Positions 24,791 through 35,519 of a stretch of 64,000 nucleotides of DNA are shown piece after piece (the first letter of the stretch is position 1; each line of letters starts with the position of its first letter). Source of the DNA: Neobacillus soli NBRC 102451 (GTDB taxonomy: Bacteria > Bacillota > Bacilli > Bacillales > Cytobacillaceae); NCBI RefSeq assembly GCF_001591665.1, contig NZ_BCVI01000021.1:1-64000 (forward strand), in the 5' to 3' direction. Under the pieces are notes generated by a model. That model was not told the DNA's origin. It saw only the letters and a program-made list of their open reading frames with translations, and did not search any database. The translations under genes were made by a program, and so were the position numbers.

Positions 24791-27700
24791 GTGAGATACA
24801 TATACTCATTTAGCTTGCTGCTGTTAAGCTTGTTATTTATGTCATCAGCCGCCAGTGCTGATGAGATCAACGTCCATCCAAAAAAGATCAACCCGGATGT
24901 CCTGTTTAAGGATAAAGCGGAATTTGTTGAGGAAGAGATTATCGTAAAATTTGCGTCAAATACTTCCCAAGATGAGCGGAATACCCTTCTTAAGCAAGTA
25001 AATGCAACGGAAGAGTCCACGTTAGAGGAGGGGGACTTGTCCTTTATTAAAGTCTCACCCGGTACAAATTTAGCCACAGCGGCCAAAATTCTGTTGAAAA
25101 GTAAACAAGTGGTATCGGTAGAACCAAACTACAAATTCAAAAAAACCTATATTCCGGCAGAACCCAGCTATAAAAAACAATGGTACTTGGAAAAAATTCG
25201 AATGCCTAAAGCATGGGACATAACAAAGGGATCACCGGCGATTACGGTGGCAGTGATTGATGGCGGGGTACAGAAGGATCATCCTGAGTTAAAAGGGAAA
25301 ATCGTCAGCCCTTTTAATACGGTTACCGGAAATTCCAATTATACTCCAGATGAGCATGCCACCCATGTCGCGGGAATTATTGCTGCCAGCTTCAATAAGG
25401 CTGGGATTGCAGGCATTGCACCAAATGTGAAAATCATGCCCATCAATGTCTTTGATGCCCAGGATAAAGCAAATACCGAATATGTCGTCCGGGCGATTAA
25501 ATATGCTGTCGATCACCACGCAGATATTATAAATATGAGTTTAGGAACCCCGAATAATAGCGGCCCGATAAATTTTATTACCAGCTATGCGAAATCAAAA
25601 GGTGTGCTACTCATCGCGGCCGCAGGAAATTCGGACAGCTTTCAACCGGAGTATCCTGCCGCATGTGAGGCTGTCTTGGGTGTAAGTGCAACGGATCAGT
25701 TTGATAACATTGCCGGCTTTTCCAACCATGGGTATTATATTGATCTTGCCGCTCCAGGAGTGAATATTTATTCTACTGTGGCCGGAAGCTCCTATGCTTC
25801 TTTAAATGGAACATCAATGGCTGCGCCGATTGTAACGGGAGTTGCGGCACTTATTCGCTCGAAAAATCCATTTTTAACCCCCAGCCAGGTAGAAGCTATT
25901 CTTAAAAAATCAACCCTTGACTTAGGTGCAAAGGGCTGGGATGACTATTATGGGAATGGGAGAATCGATGCATTTAAGGCTGTCTCTAATACGCCAATGC
26001 CTATTTCAAGCATCACTGCGCCAAAAACATTCACAATGACTGGAAATAATAAGGCTTCATTTTCCCTCCAAGCAACTGGAAATACAAAGGTTTCCATCTA
26101 CCTTCAAACATCCAGTGGAAAAACAGTGCGGAAGATACTTACCAACAAAGCATCAACCGGAGCAAAAATTTCAGCTTCCTGGGATGGGAAAACAGATAGC
26201 AAAAAATATGCAGCCTCAGGTACCTACAAGGTGCTGGCAAAGGTAACAAATAGTAAAGATACACTATATAAAAGCACCGTAATTAAGGTAGTCAACCGCA
26301 CAAAAGCTGATATTTTGGTGTCAGGCACCTATTCATATTCACCTAAAGTGAGCGGGAAGATTACCATTCCTTTTGAGCTGACGCAAAAGGTTAAGGTAAC
26401 AGCGGTTATGACGGATAAAAAAGGGAAAACGGTAAAGAAAATTCTTTCTAATCAATCCTTATCAGCGGGTAAACATTCCTTAGTATGGAATGGGACAAAT
26501 GCCAAAGGGCAAAGCGTGAAGGATTCAACCTATACCCTAAAAATGTACTTTATCGATAGTCAAAATAAAAAGGGAACGGAAAAAAAGGTCCCAATAAATG
26601 TGGACACGGTTTCTCCCTTTGCCAAGCTGAGGCAAACCATGTCATTATTTAAAATGGACAATACAAGCAATCACACAGCCAAGCTTAACCTGAAGGAAAG
26701 CGCAAATCTAGTTGTCTATGTCCGAAATGAAAAAGGCGGCACAGTTAAAAAGTTACTTAATAACCCATACAAAGCAGGTACCGTCACGATTAGCTGGAAT
26801 GGAAAGAATGACAAGAATGAACTTGTTCTAGAAGGGAAATACCAGTATGATGTGCAGTTGAAGGATCTGGCCGGAAACAAAACTATGTTCAAAGGCAGCG
26901 CATTTACCGTACAGGATTGGCGGAGCCCGACCATCAAGGCTGGTAAAGATTTTTATTTAAAAAACAAAGCGATGATGTCCATTGGCTACAATGTAAGCAA
27001 ATCAGGTACGGTAACGATTGGAATGTATCAAGGAAGTACACTGATAAAAACAATCAAAACAAAGGCCTCTGAAAATGCTGGGAATCAATCCTTTCAATGG
27101 GATGGAACGGATACAGCTAATCAGCAAGTGCCAGACGGAGATTATCAATTTAAAATCAGAGTCGAGGATAAATATCGTTTAGCGCAAACCTTCACAGGAA
27201 ACATCCATGTCGAGATAACCAAAATAGAAATTAGCTATCCTTCGGTTGTTATGTTCTACCCTAATCAGGACACGGTTAGTGAAGTATATTACAGGCTGTC
27301 AAAACCCGCAAAAGTCACTATCGAAATATGGGATCAATATAATCGAAAGGTGAAAACGGTGAAGCAAAACGAAGCCGTTAACGAAGGAATCCGGAATTTC
27401 CGTTGGGACGGAAAGAACGACAAGGGTGGATATGAACAAGGAACCTACTATTATTTTTTGATCACAGCGGAAAATGATTACGGCAAGAAATTAACGGTAA
27501 AAGGCAAAATAACCGCTGAGGCTGACCCATCGTGGCTGCAAAATCATAGCATAGCGTTTCACGATTCACCGGACCACTCCTTTTATCATGATAAACTGTT
27601 TTGGAATATCAAAACATCGCAGCCCATCACGGCGACGCTTTATGTGTATGACTATGATGGAGGATCCTTGCTGGAGAAAAAGACCTATACGGTTAAAACA

Positions 27701-27817
27701 GGTACTCCTACGATTACCTATACGAAACCCACAATTAACTACTTATTTTATCTGCTGGCCTATCGCGATGCATTGGGCAATCAATACTGGTATCAAGTAG
27801 ATGAATGGGATTATTGA
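24791..27817 (+). CDS. Secreted subtilisin-like protease with FlgD-type Ig repeats
   Basis: A 1008-residue extracellular serine protease (S8). A signal peptide (about 1-23) is followed by a propeptide-like region (about 35-115, EEIIVKFASN...VEPNYKF), then the catalytic domain (about 125-400) with D157 (VIDGG), H189 (DEHATHVAG) and S342 (GTSMAAP). From about 405 on are several FlgD-Ig-like domains, each with a W-D/N-G motif (SWDGKTD, VWNGTNAKG, SWNGKND, QWDGTD, RWDGKND). No sorting signal is seen at the C-terminus. GTG start at 24791 with GGGGGAG upstream. The core GGTGTCAGGCACC lies in frame at 26317-26329. Likely degrades extracellular protein; substrate unknown. Confidence 0.88.
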   Translation: MRYIYSFSLLLLSLLFMSSAASADEINVHPKKINPDVLFKDKAEFVEEEIIVKFASNTSQDERNTLLKQVNATEESTLEEGDLSFIKVSPGTNLATAAKILLKSKQVVSVEPNYKFKKTYIPAEPSYKKQWYLEKIRMPKAWDITKGSPAITVAVIDGGVQKDHPELKGKIVSPFNTVTGNSNYTPDEHATHVAGIIAASFNKAGIAGIAPNVKIMPINVFDAQDKANTEYVVRAIKYAVDHHADIINMSLGTPNNSGPINFITSYAKSKGVLLIAAAGNSDSFQPEYPAACEAVLGVSATDQFDNIAGFSNHGYYIDLAAPGVNIYSTVAGSSYASLNGTSMAAPIVTGVAALIRSKNPFLTPSQVEAILKKSTLDLGAKGWDDYYGNGRIDAFKAVSNTPMPISSITAPKTFTMTGNNKASFSLQATGNTKVSIYLQTSSGKTVRKILTNKASTGAKISASWDGKTDSKKYAASGTYKVLAKVTNSKDTLYKSTVIKVVNRTKADILVSGTYSYSPKVSGKITIPFELTQKVKVTAVMTDKKGKTVKKILSNQSLSAGKHSLVWNGTNAKGQSVKDSTYTLKMYFIDSQNKKGTEKKVPINVDTVSPFAKLRQTMSLFKMDNTSNHTAKLNLKESANLVVYVRNEKGGTVKKLLNNPYKAGTVTISWNGKNDKNELVLEGKYQYDVQLKDLAGNKTMFKGSAFTVQDWRSPTIKAGKDFYLKNKAMMSIGYNVSKSGTVTIGMYQGSTLIKTIKTKASENAGNQSFQWDGTDTANQQVPDGDYQFKIRVEDKYRLAQTFTGNIHVEITKIEISYPSVVMFYPNQDTVSEVYYRLSKPAKVTIEIWDQYNRKVKTVKQNEAVNEGIRNFRWDGKNDKGGYEQGTYYYFLITAENDYGKKLTVKGKITAEADPSWLQNHSIAFHDSPDHSFYHDKLFWNIKTSQPITATLYVYDYDGGSLLEKKTYTVKTGTPTITYTKPTINYLFYLLAYRDALGNQYWYQVDEWDY
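26317..26329 (+). repeat. Second in-frame copy of the GGTGTCAGGCACC core
   Basis: Read as V-S-G-T inside a FlgD-type domain of the subtilase, in the same reading phase as the copy at 18013-18025. Confidence 0.6.
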
Positions 27818-27822
27818 AAAAG

Positions 27823-27858
27823 AAAAACTCTGCCTAAAGCATAAGGCAGAGTTTTTTC
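27823..27858. terminator. Bidirectional terminator
   Basis: AAAAACTCTGCCT pairs with AGGCAGAGTTTTT around a short loop, between the convergent subtilase and LCP genes. Confidence 0.85.
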
Positions 27859-27864
27859 GTAAAA

Positions 27865-28794
27865 TTATTTAATTCCCAGCTGTGTTTTTAATTCGTTTTG
27901 AATTCGCTGTTTTTCATCATCGGGAACAATGTAGTAATAAATTTTATTAATCTTTTTTCCGTCACCTTTGATGGTCATTTGTTCAACGTTGCCTGCAGCA
28001 CTCCGGTAATTCTTTTGAATATCCATCATTTGATTAAACGTTAGACTTGTTCTGACATTATTGCCAAGCGCTTCAAAAATACTATGATATTTTGTGAGCG
28101 AAGAGAGGCTAGCACCTTCTCTAAGAACCCCTTGAATAATTTCACGCTGACGTAATTGGCGGCCAAAATCACCGCGGGGATCTTCATGTCTCATTCGGGT
28201 AAAGGATAGAGCCTGTTTCCCATTCAATGTCACTTGTCCCTTTGGAAAATGGTTACCATCTTGAGTAAAGTCTAAATCATTGTTTACAGTTATCCCGCCA
28301 ACCGCATCAACAATATCCTTAAAGCCTTCCATATTCACCTTTACAAAATAATCAATTGGAATGTCCAAGAAATGTTCCACCGTATTCATAGACATTTCTT
28401 CATTACCAAACGCGTAGGCATGATTAATTTTATCCTCGGTCCCTTTACCGATAATTTCCGTCCGTGTATCACGGGGAATACTCAGCATCTTAACAGAGTT
28501 AAGCTTTGGATTAACCGCTAATACAATCATGGTATCAGAACGGCCCTTGTCCCCTTTACGCTGATCGACACCCAAGAGCAGGACAGAAAAAGGTTCCTTA
28601 TTCTTTAAAGATACATCCTCCGTCCGTTTATCGGACTTTCGATCGATTGGCTGATGCATCGTATCAACCGCATTTGTTAATGATTTATAAACAGAAAAGG
28701 CATAAACCCCAATTCCAAGTAATAGCACTAATAAAACAATTCCAGTCACGCGGAGCCATTTTTTCTTCTTCTTTTTATGCTTCTCAGCTCTCAT
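27865..28794 (-). CDS. LCP (LytR-CpsA-Psr) family glycopolymer transferase
   Basis: A 309-residue membrane-anchored protein. A basic N-terminus (KHKKKKKKWLR), one transmembrane helix (about 15-35) and an outer LCP domain (about 80-300) are seen. LCP markers include LLLGVD, a run near SIPRDT with its arginine, NHAYAFG and the R-x-R motif of FTRMRHEDPRGDFGR. LCP enzymes move teichoic acid or other polymers from lipid carriers to peptidoglycan. ATG at 28794 is chosen because GGAGGT lies 6-7 bases upstream; the longer reading to 28863 lacks one. It fits with the polymer genes at 52.9-64 kb. Which polymer it transfers cannot be told. Confidence 0.88.
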   Translation of the reverse strand: MRAEKHKKKKKKWLRVTGIVLLVLLLGIGVYAFSVYKSLTNAVDTMHQPIDRKSDKRTEDVSLKNKEPFSVLLLGVDQRKGDKGRSDTMIVLAVNPKLNSVKMLSIPRDTRTEIIGKGTEDKINHAYAFGNEEMSMNTVEHFLDIPIDYFVKVNMEGFKDIVDAVGGITVNNDLDFTQDGNHFPKGQVTLNGKQALSFTRMRHEDPRGDFGRQLRQREIIQGVLREGASLSSLTKYHSIFEALGNNVRTSLTFNQMMDIQKNYRSAAGNVEQMTIKGDGKKINKIYYYIVPDDEKQRIQNELKTQLGIK

Positions 28795-29078
28795 CAATTT
28801 ACCTCCAATATGAAATGTTAAACCAAGTATTAGAATAGCAGATTTTATCAAAATTTCATACATTTATTTGAAAAGGTTACATTTTTAAACTGGCTGATTT
28901 AGCAGGATTTATTACAAAATAGACAGGTGAAATAGTGGGAATTAGGTTACAAAATAGTTTAGAAACTGTGAAGATTTTAAACTTATTGTAAAATTAACAA
29001 ATAAGTCTATTAATCTTTCTAAAAAATTAGTAGAATAATAAAGCAATACAAATAATTTTGTCGAAGGGCGGAAGATTT

Positions 29079-32000
29079 GTGAAGAGAAAGATTAAAAGGG
29101 GCATGAAAAGGCGGTTGTTTAATAGTACTCTAGCTGTTGCCTTAGCGCTAACAACCGTTCCATTAAATATTTTCCCACATACTGCGAAAGCCGAAGGAAC
29201 AGGAAGTACTGCTACTCTTCGTATCTTGGAAACTACGGACCTGCATTCTAATGTCATGCCGTACGATTATTTCAAAGATGCACCCGTAACTAATTATGGA
29301 TTAGCAAAAACAGCGACATTAATTCAGCAAGCTAGATCTGAAAAGGCAAATTCCATGCTTTTTGATGCTGGTGATACGATTCAAGGAAACCCGCTTGCCA
29401 GTTACGTGGCAAAGGTAAACAAACTTGGACCGAATGACACACATCCTATTTACAAGGCAATGAACCATTTGGAATATGATGCAGGAATCGTCGGTAACCA
29501 TGAATTTAACTATGGATTAGACTACTTAAAGGATGTTATGCAGGAAGTTAAGTTCCCGATTGTAAACGCTAACATCTATAAAGACGATCATGATTCAAAT
29601 CCAGATAATGATGTGAACTACTTTACGCCATACCAAATTCTTGACAAAAAGATTATCGATGATCAAGGGAAAGAATCAACCATAAAGGTTGGGGTTATTG
29701 GATTTGCTCCACCGCAAATTATGCGTTGGGATAAAGACAACTTAGCTGGTAACGTCATTACAAAAGATATTAAGAAACAAGCAGAGAAATTCATTCCAGA
29801 AATGAAAGCAAAAGGCGCGGACGTGATTGTCGCGATTGCCCACTCTGGTTGTGATATTGCTGAAGCAGGACAAGAAGAAGCGGAAAATGCTGTTTATGAC
29901 TTAACAAAAGTTCCTGGCATTGATGCCATGCTTTTTGGACATGCTCACTTGAACTTCCCTGGCGATGCATCATTTAACACTAAGGCCGGAATTGATAATA
30001 CAAAAGGTACCATCAACGGTGTTCAAGCTGTTGAAGCAGGATTCTGGGGCAATAACCTTGGTGTGCTTGACTTAGCACTAGTTCAAGATGCTAGCGGCAA
30101 ATGGACTGTCGATAAGACGAACTCTAAATCTGTTAACCGTCCAGTTGATGCTAATACTGCTTTAGACCAAACCATTGTTAAGGATGTACAAAAAGTCCAT
30201 GATGAGACGATTAATTATGTACGTGGAAAAATTGGTGATACTGAGATTCCAATGCATAGCTTCTTCACCCGCGTAATGGATGATGCGTCTACCCAAATTG
30301 TTAACGCAGCACAAATGGATTACGTAAACAAATGGATTAAGGCAAATGCGCCAGAATATAAGGATATTCCTGTACTTTCAGCTGCAGCGCCATTTAAAGG
30401 CGGACGCGGTGGTGTGTCTGACTATACAAACATTGAAAAAGGACCTGTCGCCATTAAGGGAGCTGCTGATTTATATCTTTTTGATAATACATTAAAAGCA
30501 GTTGAAGTTACTGGAGACCAAGTTAAGCGCTGGTTAGAAATTTCAGCATCACAATTCAATACGATTGACCCGAACAAAGCAGGAAATCAAGACTTACTTG
30601 ATTATGATTTCCGTCCTTACAATTATGATGTCATTGATGGGGTTAAATACCAAATCGATGTAACAAAGCCTGTTGGACAGCGTATAGTTAAATTGACAAT
30701 GTTGGATGGAAAAGCTGTAGATCCAGCTCAGAAATTTATTGTTGCAACCAATAACTACCGTGCAGGCGGCAGCGGCGGTTTACCTGAATTGAAGGATGCC
30801 AAAGTTGTCGTAGATTCTCCATTTGAAAACCGTCAAATTTTAATGGATTATATTAGTGCTCAAGGCACAATTAACCCAGTGGCAGACAACAACTGGAAGA
30901 TTGCTCCTGTTGGCGGAGTTGCAAAAGTAGTATTCAACTCTGCTCCTGAAGCAAAACCATATCTTGGCCAAACACCAAACGTTAAAGACCTTGGTGCATC
31001 AACAACAAAACCAGGATACGAGCTATTTGAACTGGACCAGAACGTTCATGTTCAATTACTAGGGATCAACGATCTTCATGGTCAATTAGATTATAAAACA
31101 ACTGTTAATGGACAATCTGTAGGTGGAATTGAATACCTAGCTGGTTATTTGAAAGAAAGAGAAGCAACAAACCCTTCTAATACATTAATGGTTCAAGCGG
31201 GAGACGCAGTAGGTGCAAGCCGTCCAGTATCTGCCCTTTTACAGGATGAGCCAACCATTCGCTTCTTAAATGAACTTGGTTTCGATGTAGGGACAATTGG
31301 TAACCACGAATTTGATGAAGGTGTAGCAGAAATGAAGCGCCTAATCTATGGTGGTGCGCATCCGTCAACCGAAAAAGATTTTGGTGCATTTGAAGGTGCG
31401 AGTTTCCCATACGTTGTGGCTAACGTTGAGGATGAAAACACTGGAAAATTAATTTTACCTCCATATGTAGTAAAAGAAGTGGATGGCGTGAAAATTGGCT
31501 TTATCGGTGTTGTTACAACAGAAACACCAACTATCGTTACTCCAAGTGGTGTAGCTGGAGTGAAATTCACAGATGAAGCAACGGCAATTAACAAATACGC
31601 TGCCGAGTTAAAATCACAAGGCATTAAGTCAATCGTTGTCCTTGCCCATAATGCTGGAACATCAAGTACTGATGGCACGAACGCAAAAGGAAGCGTAGTT
31701 GACATTGCTAAAAAGGTTGATAAAGAAGTTGACGTCATCTATGGTGCACATGACCATGCTTATCTAAATGCTGATGTCGATGGCAAATTACTTGTCCAAT
31801 CTTATTCTTACGGAACAGCATTCTCTGATATTGATTTAACAATTGATCCAATTACACAAGATGTTGTAACGAAAAAGGGTGAGATTGTAAGAACATTCCA
31901 AAATAAAGAGCATCTTGATGCAAAAATCAAAGCAGAGATTGATAAGTATCAAGCATATATCGCTCCAATCGTTAGTGTAGTAGTTGGAGACGCTGCAAAC

Positions 32001-34052
32001 GTAATTACTAAAAAGGTAAATGCATCTGGAGAAAACGCAATGGGGAACTTAATTGCAGACTCCATGCGTGTCCAAACAGGCGCGCAATTTGGATTTATGA
32101 ATGCTGGCGGCGTTCGTGATGAAATTAAAAAAGCTGGCCCGATTACTTGGGGAGATTTATTTGCAGTCCAGCCATTTGGTAATGATGTTGTTACAGAAAA
32201 AATTACTGGTGCGCAAGTAAGAATCTTGCTTAACCAACAATGGTCTGAAACGAGTTATGCAAAAATTATGCTAATCTCTGGTTTGACCTACACATGGTCA
32301 GATAAACTATCAATCGGAAATAAGATCCTTGATATTTACTTGCCAGATGGTTCAAAAATTGATCCAAAAGCTGTATATACTGTAGCTGTCAATAACTTTA
32401 TGGCTGACGGCGGAGATGGATTCACCATCCTTAAAGAGGGTAAAGACAGAGTAACGCAAAAAACAGATTTGGATACACTAATTGATTATGTAAAAGCACA
32501 AAAGGGTCCAATTTCATCAAAAATCGAAGGAAGAATTAAACTTGTCGATGTCACTCCTCCTGCACCACATGTTGCTGAAGTAACAGACCAATCAACAAAA
32601 GTAACAGGTAATACTGTAGCGGGTGCTCAAGTGGAAGTAAAAGCAAATGGAACAGTCATTGGTTCTGAGACTGCTTCTGCAAATGGAAACTTTTCAGTCG
32701 CTATTCCTGTTCAAAAAGCAGGAACGGACCTAGTTGTTATCGCAACTGATTCTGCCATGAACGTTAGTTATGACAAAAAAGTAAAAGTAACAGATGTAAC
32801 TGCCCCATCAGCACCTTCCGTTGATGAAGTTACAGACCAATCAACAAAAGTAACTGGTAAAGCTGAGGCTGGTTCACTAGTTGAAGTAAAAGCAAATGGA
32901 ACAGTCATTGGTTCTACTACTGCTTCTGAAGATGGAAGCTATACAGTGGTTATTCCAGTTCAACCTGCTTTAACGGAACTAATTGTTACAGCAACCGATG
33001 CCGCTCAAAATGTTAGTAAAGAAACTATAGTTAAAGTAATTGATGTAACAGATCCAAATGCTCCTTCCTTAGATCCTGTTACCAATAAAGATGTTAAAAT
33101 TACTGGACATGCGGAAAAAGGCACAAAGGTTGTTATCTCTGATGGAAAAGACTTGAAAATTACTCTTTTTGCAGATGATGAAGGTAATTTTACCGCTCAA
33201 TTATTACAACCATTTAAAGAAGGTACAGTATTGTATGTATTTTCTATTGATGCTGCAATGAACGTAAGTCCTATAAACATGACTACGGTATTAGATGTCA
33301 TTGCTCCAAATGCACCAAGCGTAAACAAAGTTGGAGATTCTGATAAAAAAGTAACAGGTAAGGCAGAAGCTGGTTCGACTGTGACTGTTTTAGCAGGAAA
33401 AACTGTTCTTGGCAGTGCAACGACTGACAATAATGGTAACTTCTCTGTAGCATTAAACTCAGCTCAAAAAGCAGGAACAGCCCTAACAGTTACCGTAGCT
33501 GACAAGGCTGGAAATGCAAGCCCAGCTGTTAAAACTACCGTAATCGATAACACGGCTCCGGTAAAACCAGTCGTGTCTCAAGTAAAAGATTCCGATAAAA
33601 AAGTAACAGGTAAAACAGAAGCTGGTACTACTGTCACTGTAAAAGCTGGTTCGAAAGTTTTAGGAACCGCTGTGGCAGGTAAGACTGGTACATTTACGGT
33701 TACATTAAAAACAGCTCAAAAAGCAGGAACTGTTTTAACAGTAACGGCTGCAGACAAAGCTAAAAACGTAAGTGCTGCAACGACTGTAAAAGTAGTAGAT
33801 AAAACAGCGCCAACGGCTCCTAAGGTTGATAAAGTAACTGCTAAAACGACCAAAGTAACGGGTAAAGCAGAAGCTTATTCTACAGTAGTAGTAAAGGTTG
33901 GAAACAAAGTGCTTGGTTCTAAAACTGCCGACAAAAATGGCAAGTTTTCAGTATCCATTTCCAAACAAAGCGCTGGAAAAGTACTTTCCGTAACCGCGAA
34001 AGACAAAGCTGGTAATGTGAGTAAAGCAAGTAAAGTAACCGTTAAGAAATAA
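29079..34052 (+). CDS. YfkN-like double nucleotidase/cyclic phosphodiesterase with six Ig-like repeats
   Basis: About 1657 residues. A signal peptide (about 1-38) leads to two calcineurin-type metallophosphatase/5'-nucleotidase units. Unit 1 (about 45-620) has TTDLHS, GNHEFNYG and HSGCD. Unit 2 (about 655-1160) has INDLHG, AGDAVG, GNHEFDEG, AHNAG and GAHDH, with a 5'-nucleotidase C-terminal part (NAGGVRDE). B. subtilis YfkN has this double layout and hydrolyses 2',3'-cyclic and 3'/5'-nucleotides. From about 1165 to the end are six lysine-rich Ig-like repeats. No LPXTG-type signal is present. GTG at 29079 is favoured over TTG at 29058 because AAGGGCGGAAG lies just before it. Probably recovers phosphate and nucleosides from extracellular nucleic acid. 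Confidence 0.87.
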   Translation: MKRKIKRGMKRRLFNSTLAVALALTTVPLNIFPHTAKAEGTGSTATLRILETTDLHSNVMPYDYFKDAPVTNYGLAKTATLIQQARSEKANSMLFDAGDTIQGNPLASYVAKVNKLGPNDTHPIYKAMNHLEYDAGIVGNHEFNYGLDYLKDVMQEVKFPIVNANIYKDDHDSNPDNDVNYFTPYQILDKKIIDDQGKESTIKVGVIGFAPPQIMRWDKDNLAGNVITKDIKKQAEKFIPEMKAKGADVIVAIAHSGCDIAEAGQEEAENAVYDLTKVPGIDAMLFGHAHLNFPGDASFNTKAGIDNTKGTINGVQAVEAGFWGNNLGVLDLALVQDASGKWTVDKTNSKSVNRPVDANTALDQTIVKDVQKVHDETINYVRGKIGDTEIPMHSFFTRVMDDASTQIVNAAQMDYVNKWIKANAPEYKDIPVLSAAAPFKGGRGGVSDYTNIEKGPVAIKGAADLYLFDNTLKAVEVTGDQVKRWLEISASQFNTIDPNKAGNQDLLDYDFRPYNYDVIDGVKYQIDVTKPVGQRIVKLTMLDGKAVDPAQKFIVATNNYRAGGSGGLPELKDAKVVVDSPFENRQILMDYISAQGTINPVADNNWKIAPVGGVAKVVFNSAPEAKPYLGQTPNVKDLGASTTKPGYELFELDQNVHVQLLGINDLHGQLDYKTTVNGQSVGGIEYLAGYLKEREATNPSNTLMVQAGDAVGASRPVSALLQDEPTIRFLNELGFDVGTIGNHEFDEGVAEMKRLIYGGAHPSTEKDFGAFEGASFPYVVANVEDENTGKLILPPYVVKEVDGVKIGFIGVVTTETPTIVTPSGVAGVKFTDEATAINKYAAELKSQGIKSIVVLAHNAGTSSTDGTNAKGSVVDIAKKVDKEVDVIYGAHDHAYLNADVDGKLLVQSYSYGTAFSDIDLTIDPITQDVVTKKGEIVRTFQNKEHLDAKIKAEIDKYQAYIAPIVSVVVGDAANVITKKVNASGENAMGNLIADSMRVQTGAQFGFMNAGGVRDEIKKAGPITWGDLFAVQPFGNDVVTEKITGAQVRILLNQQWSETSYAKIMLISGLTYTWSDKLSIGNKILDIYLPDGSKIDPKAVYTVAVNNFMADGGDGFTILKEGKDRVTQKTDLDTLIDYVKAQKGPISSKIEGRIKLVDVTPPAPHVAEVTDQSTKVTGNTVAGAQVEVKANGTVIGSETASANGNFSVAIPVQKAGTDLVVIATDSAMNVSYDKKVKVTDVTAPSAPSVDEVTDQSTKVTGKAEAGSLVEVKANGTVIGSTTASEDGSYTVVIPVQPALTELIVTATDAAQNVSKETIVKVIDVTDPNAPSLDPVTNKDVKITGHAEKGTKVVISDGKDLKITLFADDEGNFTAQLLQPFKEGTVLYVFSIDAAMNVSPINMTTVLDVIAPNAPSVNKVGDSDKKVTGKAEAGSTVTVLAGKTVLGSATTDNNGNFSVALNSAQKAGTALTVTVADKAGNASPAVKTTVIDNTAPVKPVVSQVKDSDKKVTGKTEAGTTVTVKAGSKVLGTAVAGKTGTFTVTLKTAQKAGTVLTVTAADKAKNVSAATTVKVVDKTAPTAPKVDKVTAKTTKVTGKAEAYSTVVVKVGNKVLGSKTADKNGKFSVSISKQSAGKVLSVTAKDKAGNVSKASKVTVKK

Positions 34053-34055
34053 ACC

Positions 34056-34105
34056 AAAAAGGAAAGACCCCTGAAACAACGTTTTCAGGGGTCTTTCCTT
34101 TTAAA
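34056..34105. terminator. Bidirectional terminator
   Basis: GGAAAGACCCCTGAAA pairs with TTTCAGGGGTCTTTCC, with A and T runs on the outer sides, between convergent genes. Confidence 0.88.
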
Positions 34106-34111
34106 TATTGT

Positions 34112-35308
34112 TTAAGCGACGATTCGCTCAATTAACCAAATTGCACCTAATAAAAAGGCAATAATGGAAACTGAAGTAATAATTTTCCGAGAATACTTCG
34201 ACCGATATATGAAAGATAATAATGGTAAAAGTAATACAACGATGGCAAGTTGGACAAGTTCAATTCCGATATTAAAACTTGCTAAATCAATCGCCAATGA
34301 ACTTTTTGGAAGACTCATTTCCTTTAGGATATCGGCAAAGCCCATCCCATGGATCAGCCCAAAAACAAATGTGATGGCCCAACGGTAACTAACCTTCTGC
34401 CGGAAGATGTTTTCCAAAGCGACATAACAAATACTTAAAGCAATCGCCGGTTCCACAAAACCTGAAGGTATATTAATGATGCCTAATACGGTCAATGTTA
34501 ATGTAATGCTATGGGCAATTGTGAAGGCGGTAATCGTTGCTGCAATCTGTTTGAACTTTTGTCTAGCGATTAGCAGTGCCAGTAAAAATAATAAATGGTC
34601 ATATCCTGTTAAAATATGATTCATCCCGAGCTTCAAAAATGAAAACCAGGAAGAAGACGCTTTCGTTTTGACAGGCTGAGATGGCACCGTCGGTTTTTGT
34701 TCGGAATTTGGCTGAACCGTTTGACCCTCTCCGGATGGCTGCTCTTGCTGTACTTCCGTTACCAGCATTGTCCAAGTCCGGTCTTTACCTTGTAATGCGG
34801 CTTCACTCGTTTCCCCCAGATAAGAAGCGGAAATCAGGTTAACATAATTTGTTCCGGTATCGTGAAAATAAAAACCATCATTAAAGACGAATGTGTCGCC
34901 AGGTGAAAATGCCGGGAAAATCATCGTAACAGACAGAAATTCTTTCGTTTCCTTTTTGACAATCTCGATTTTTTCAACCGTCGGTGTCTGTTCCTTGTTG
35001 CCATTATCGAGCGTGAGACCTTCGGTGATTAATTCCTCTATCCGATGTTCTTCCTTTTTGATTTCTGATTTTTCAATGATAAAGTTCTTGTTTGCATCAA
35101 TCTTGGGGGCTAGCTCCAAAACAGATAAAGTATCAAGCGAAAAGACGATTTTGGTCTGTTTTGTATCCATTGTTATTTTTGTATAACTAGCACTATAGGC
35201 ATGAGCGGCAGCATTTGAAGGAAAGATAATAAATGCAAGTAACCAAAAAGATAACAATACCAAGGTTAGAGGTCTGACTTCGGGTCGAAATTTGTTGAAT
35301 AATGTCAT
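34112..35308 (-). CDS. HupE/UreJ_2-like membrane protein with outer domain
   Basis: A 398-residue protein. A signal peptide (about 13-35) is followed by an outer beta-rich domain of about 160 residues, a proline/glutamine linker (about 180-205) and a C-terminal bundle of about six helices. The motifs GYDHLLFLLALL, FTIAHSITL and HGMGFA match the HupE/UreJ_2 family, whose histidines are thought to bind or carry nickel or cobalt. The family's true role is uncertain. ATG at 35308 is chosen because AGGAGG lies 9 bases upstream; an earlier ATG is part of that site. No hydrogenase or urease gene is near, so a nickel role is doubtful here. Confidence 0.72.
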   Translation of the reverse strand: MTLFNKFRPEVRPLTLVLLSFWLLAFIIFPSNAAAHAYSASYTKITMDTKQTKIVFSLDTLSVLELAPKIDANKNFIIEKSEIKKEEHRIEELITEGLTLDNGNKEQTPTVEKIEIVKKETKEFLSVTMIFPAFSPGDTFVFNDGFYFHDTGTNYVNLISASYLGETSEAALQGKDRTWTMLVTEVQQEQPSGEGQTVQPNSEQKPTVPSQPVKTKASSSWFSFLKLGMNHILTGYDHLLFLLALLIARQKFKQIAATITAFTIAHSITLTLTVLGIINIPSGFVEPAIALSICYVALENIFRQKVSYRWAITFVFGLIHGMGFADILKEMSLPKSSLAIDLASFNIGIELVQLAIVVLLLPLLSFIYRSKYSRKIITSVSIIAFLLGAIWLIERIVA

Positions 35309-35519
35309 ATTGACATTCCTCCTAAACATTATACTAATATAATTTCCTGAATATACCAAATGAAAGCGTAAAACAATTTCTCCTTTATATAATCATACTT
35401 TGAACATGAATGTATACAGTAATAACATTTATTTACGAATATTTATATAATAATTTACAAAAAATATATATCTTTCAGAATAAAAATTTTGTAGAATGAG
35501 AGAGTGATAGTAATCACAC

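Noticed and set aside
34112-35308. Nickel supply for a hydrogenase or urease
   Set aside because: The family name suggests it, but no hydrogenase or urease gene is in the window.
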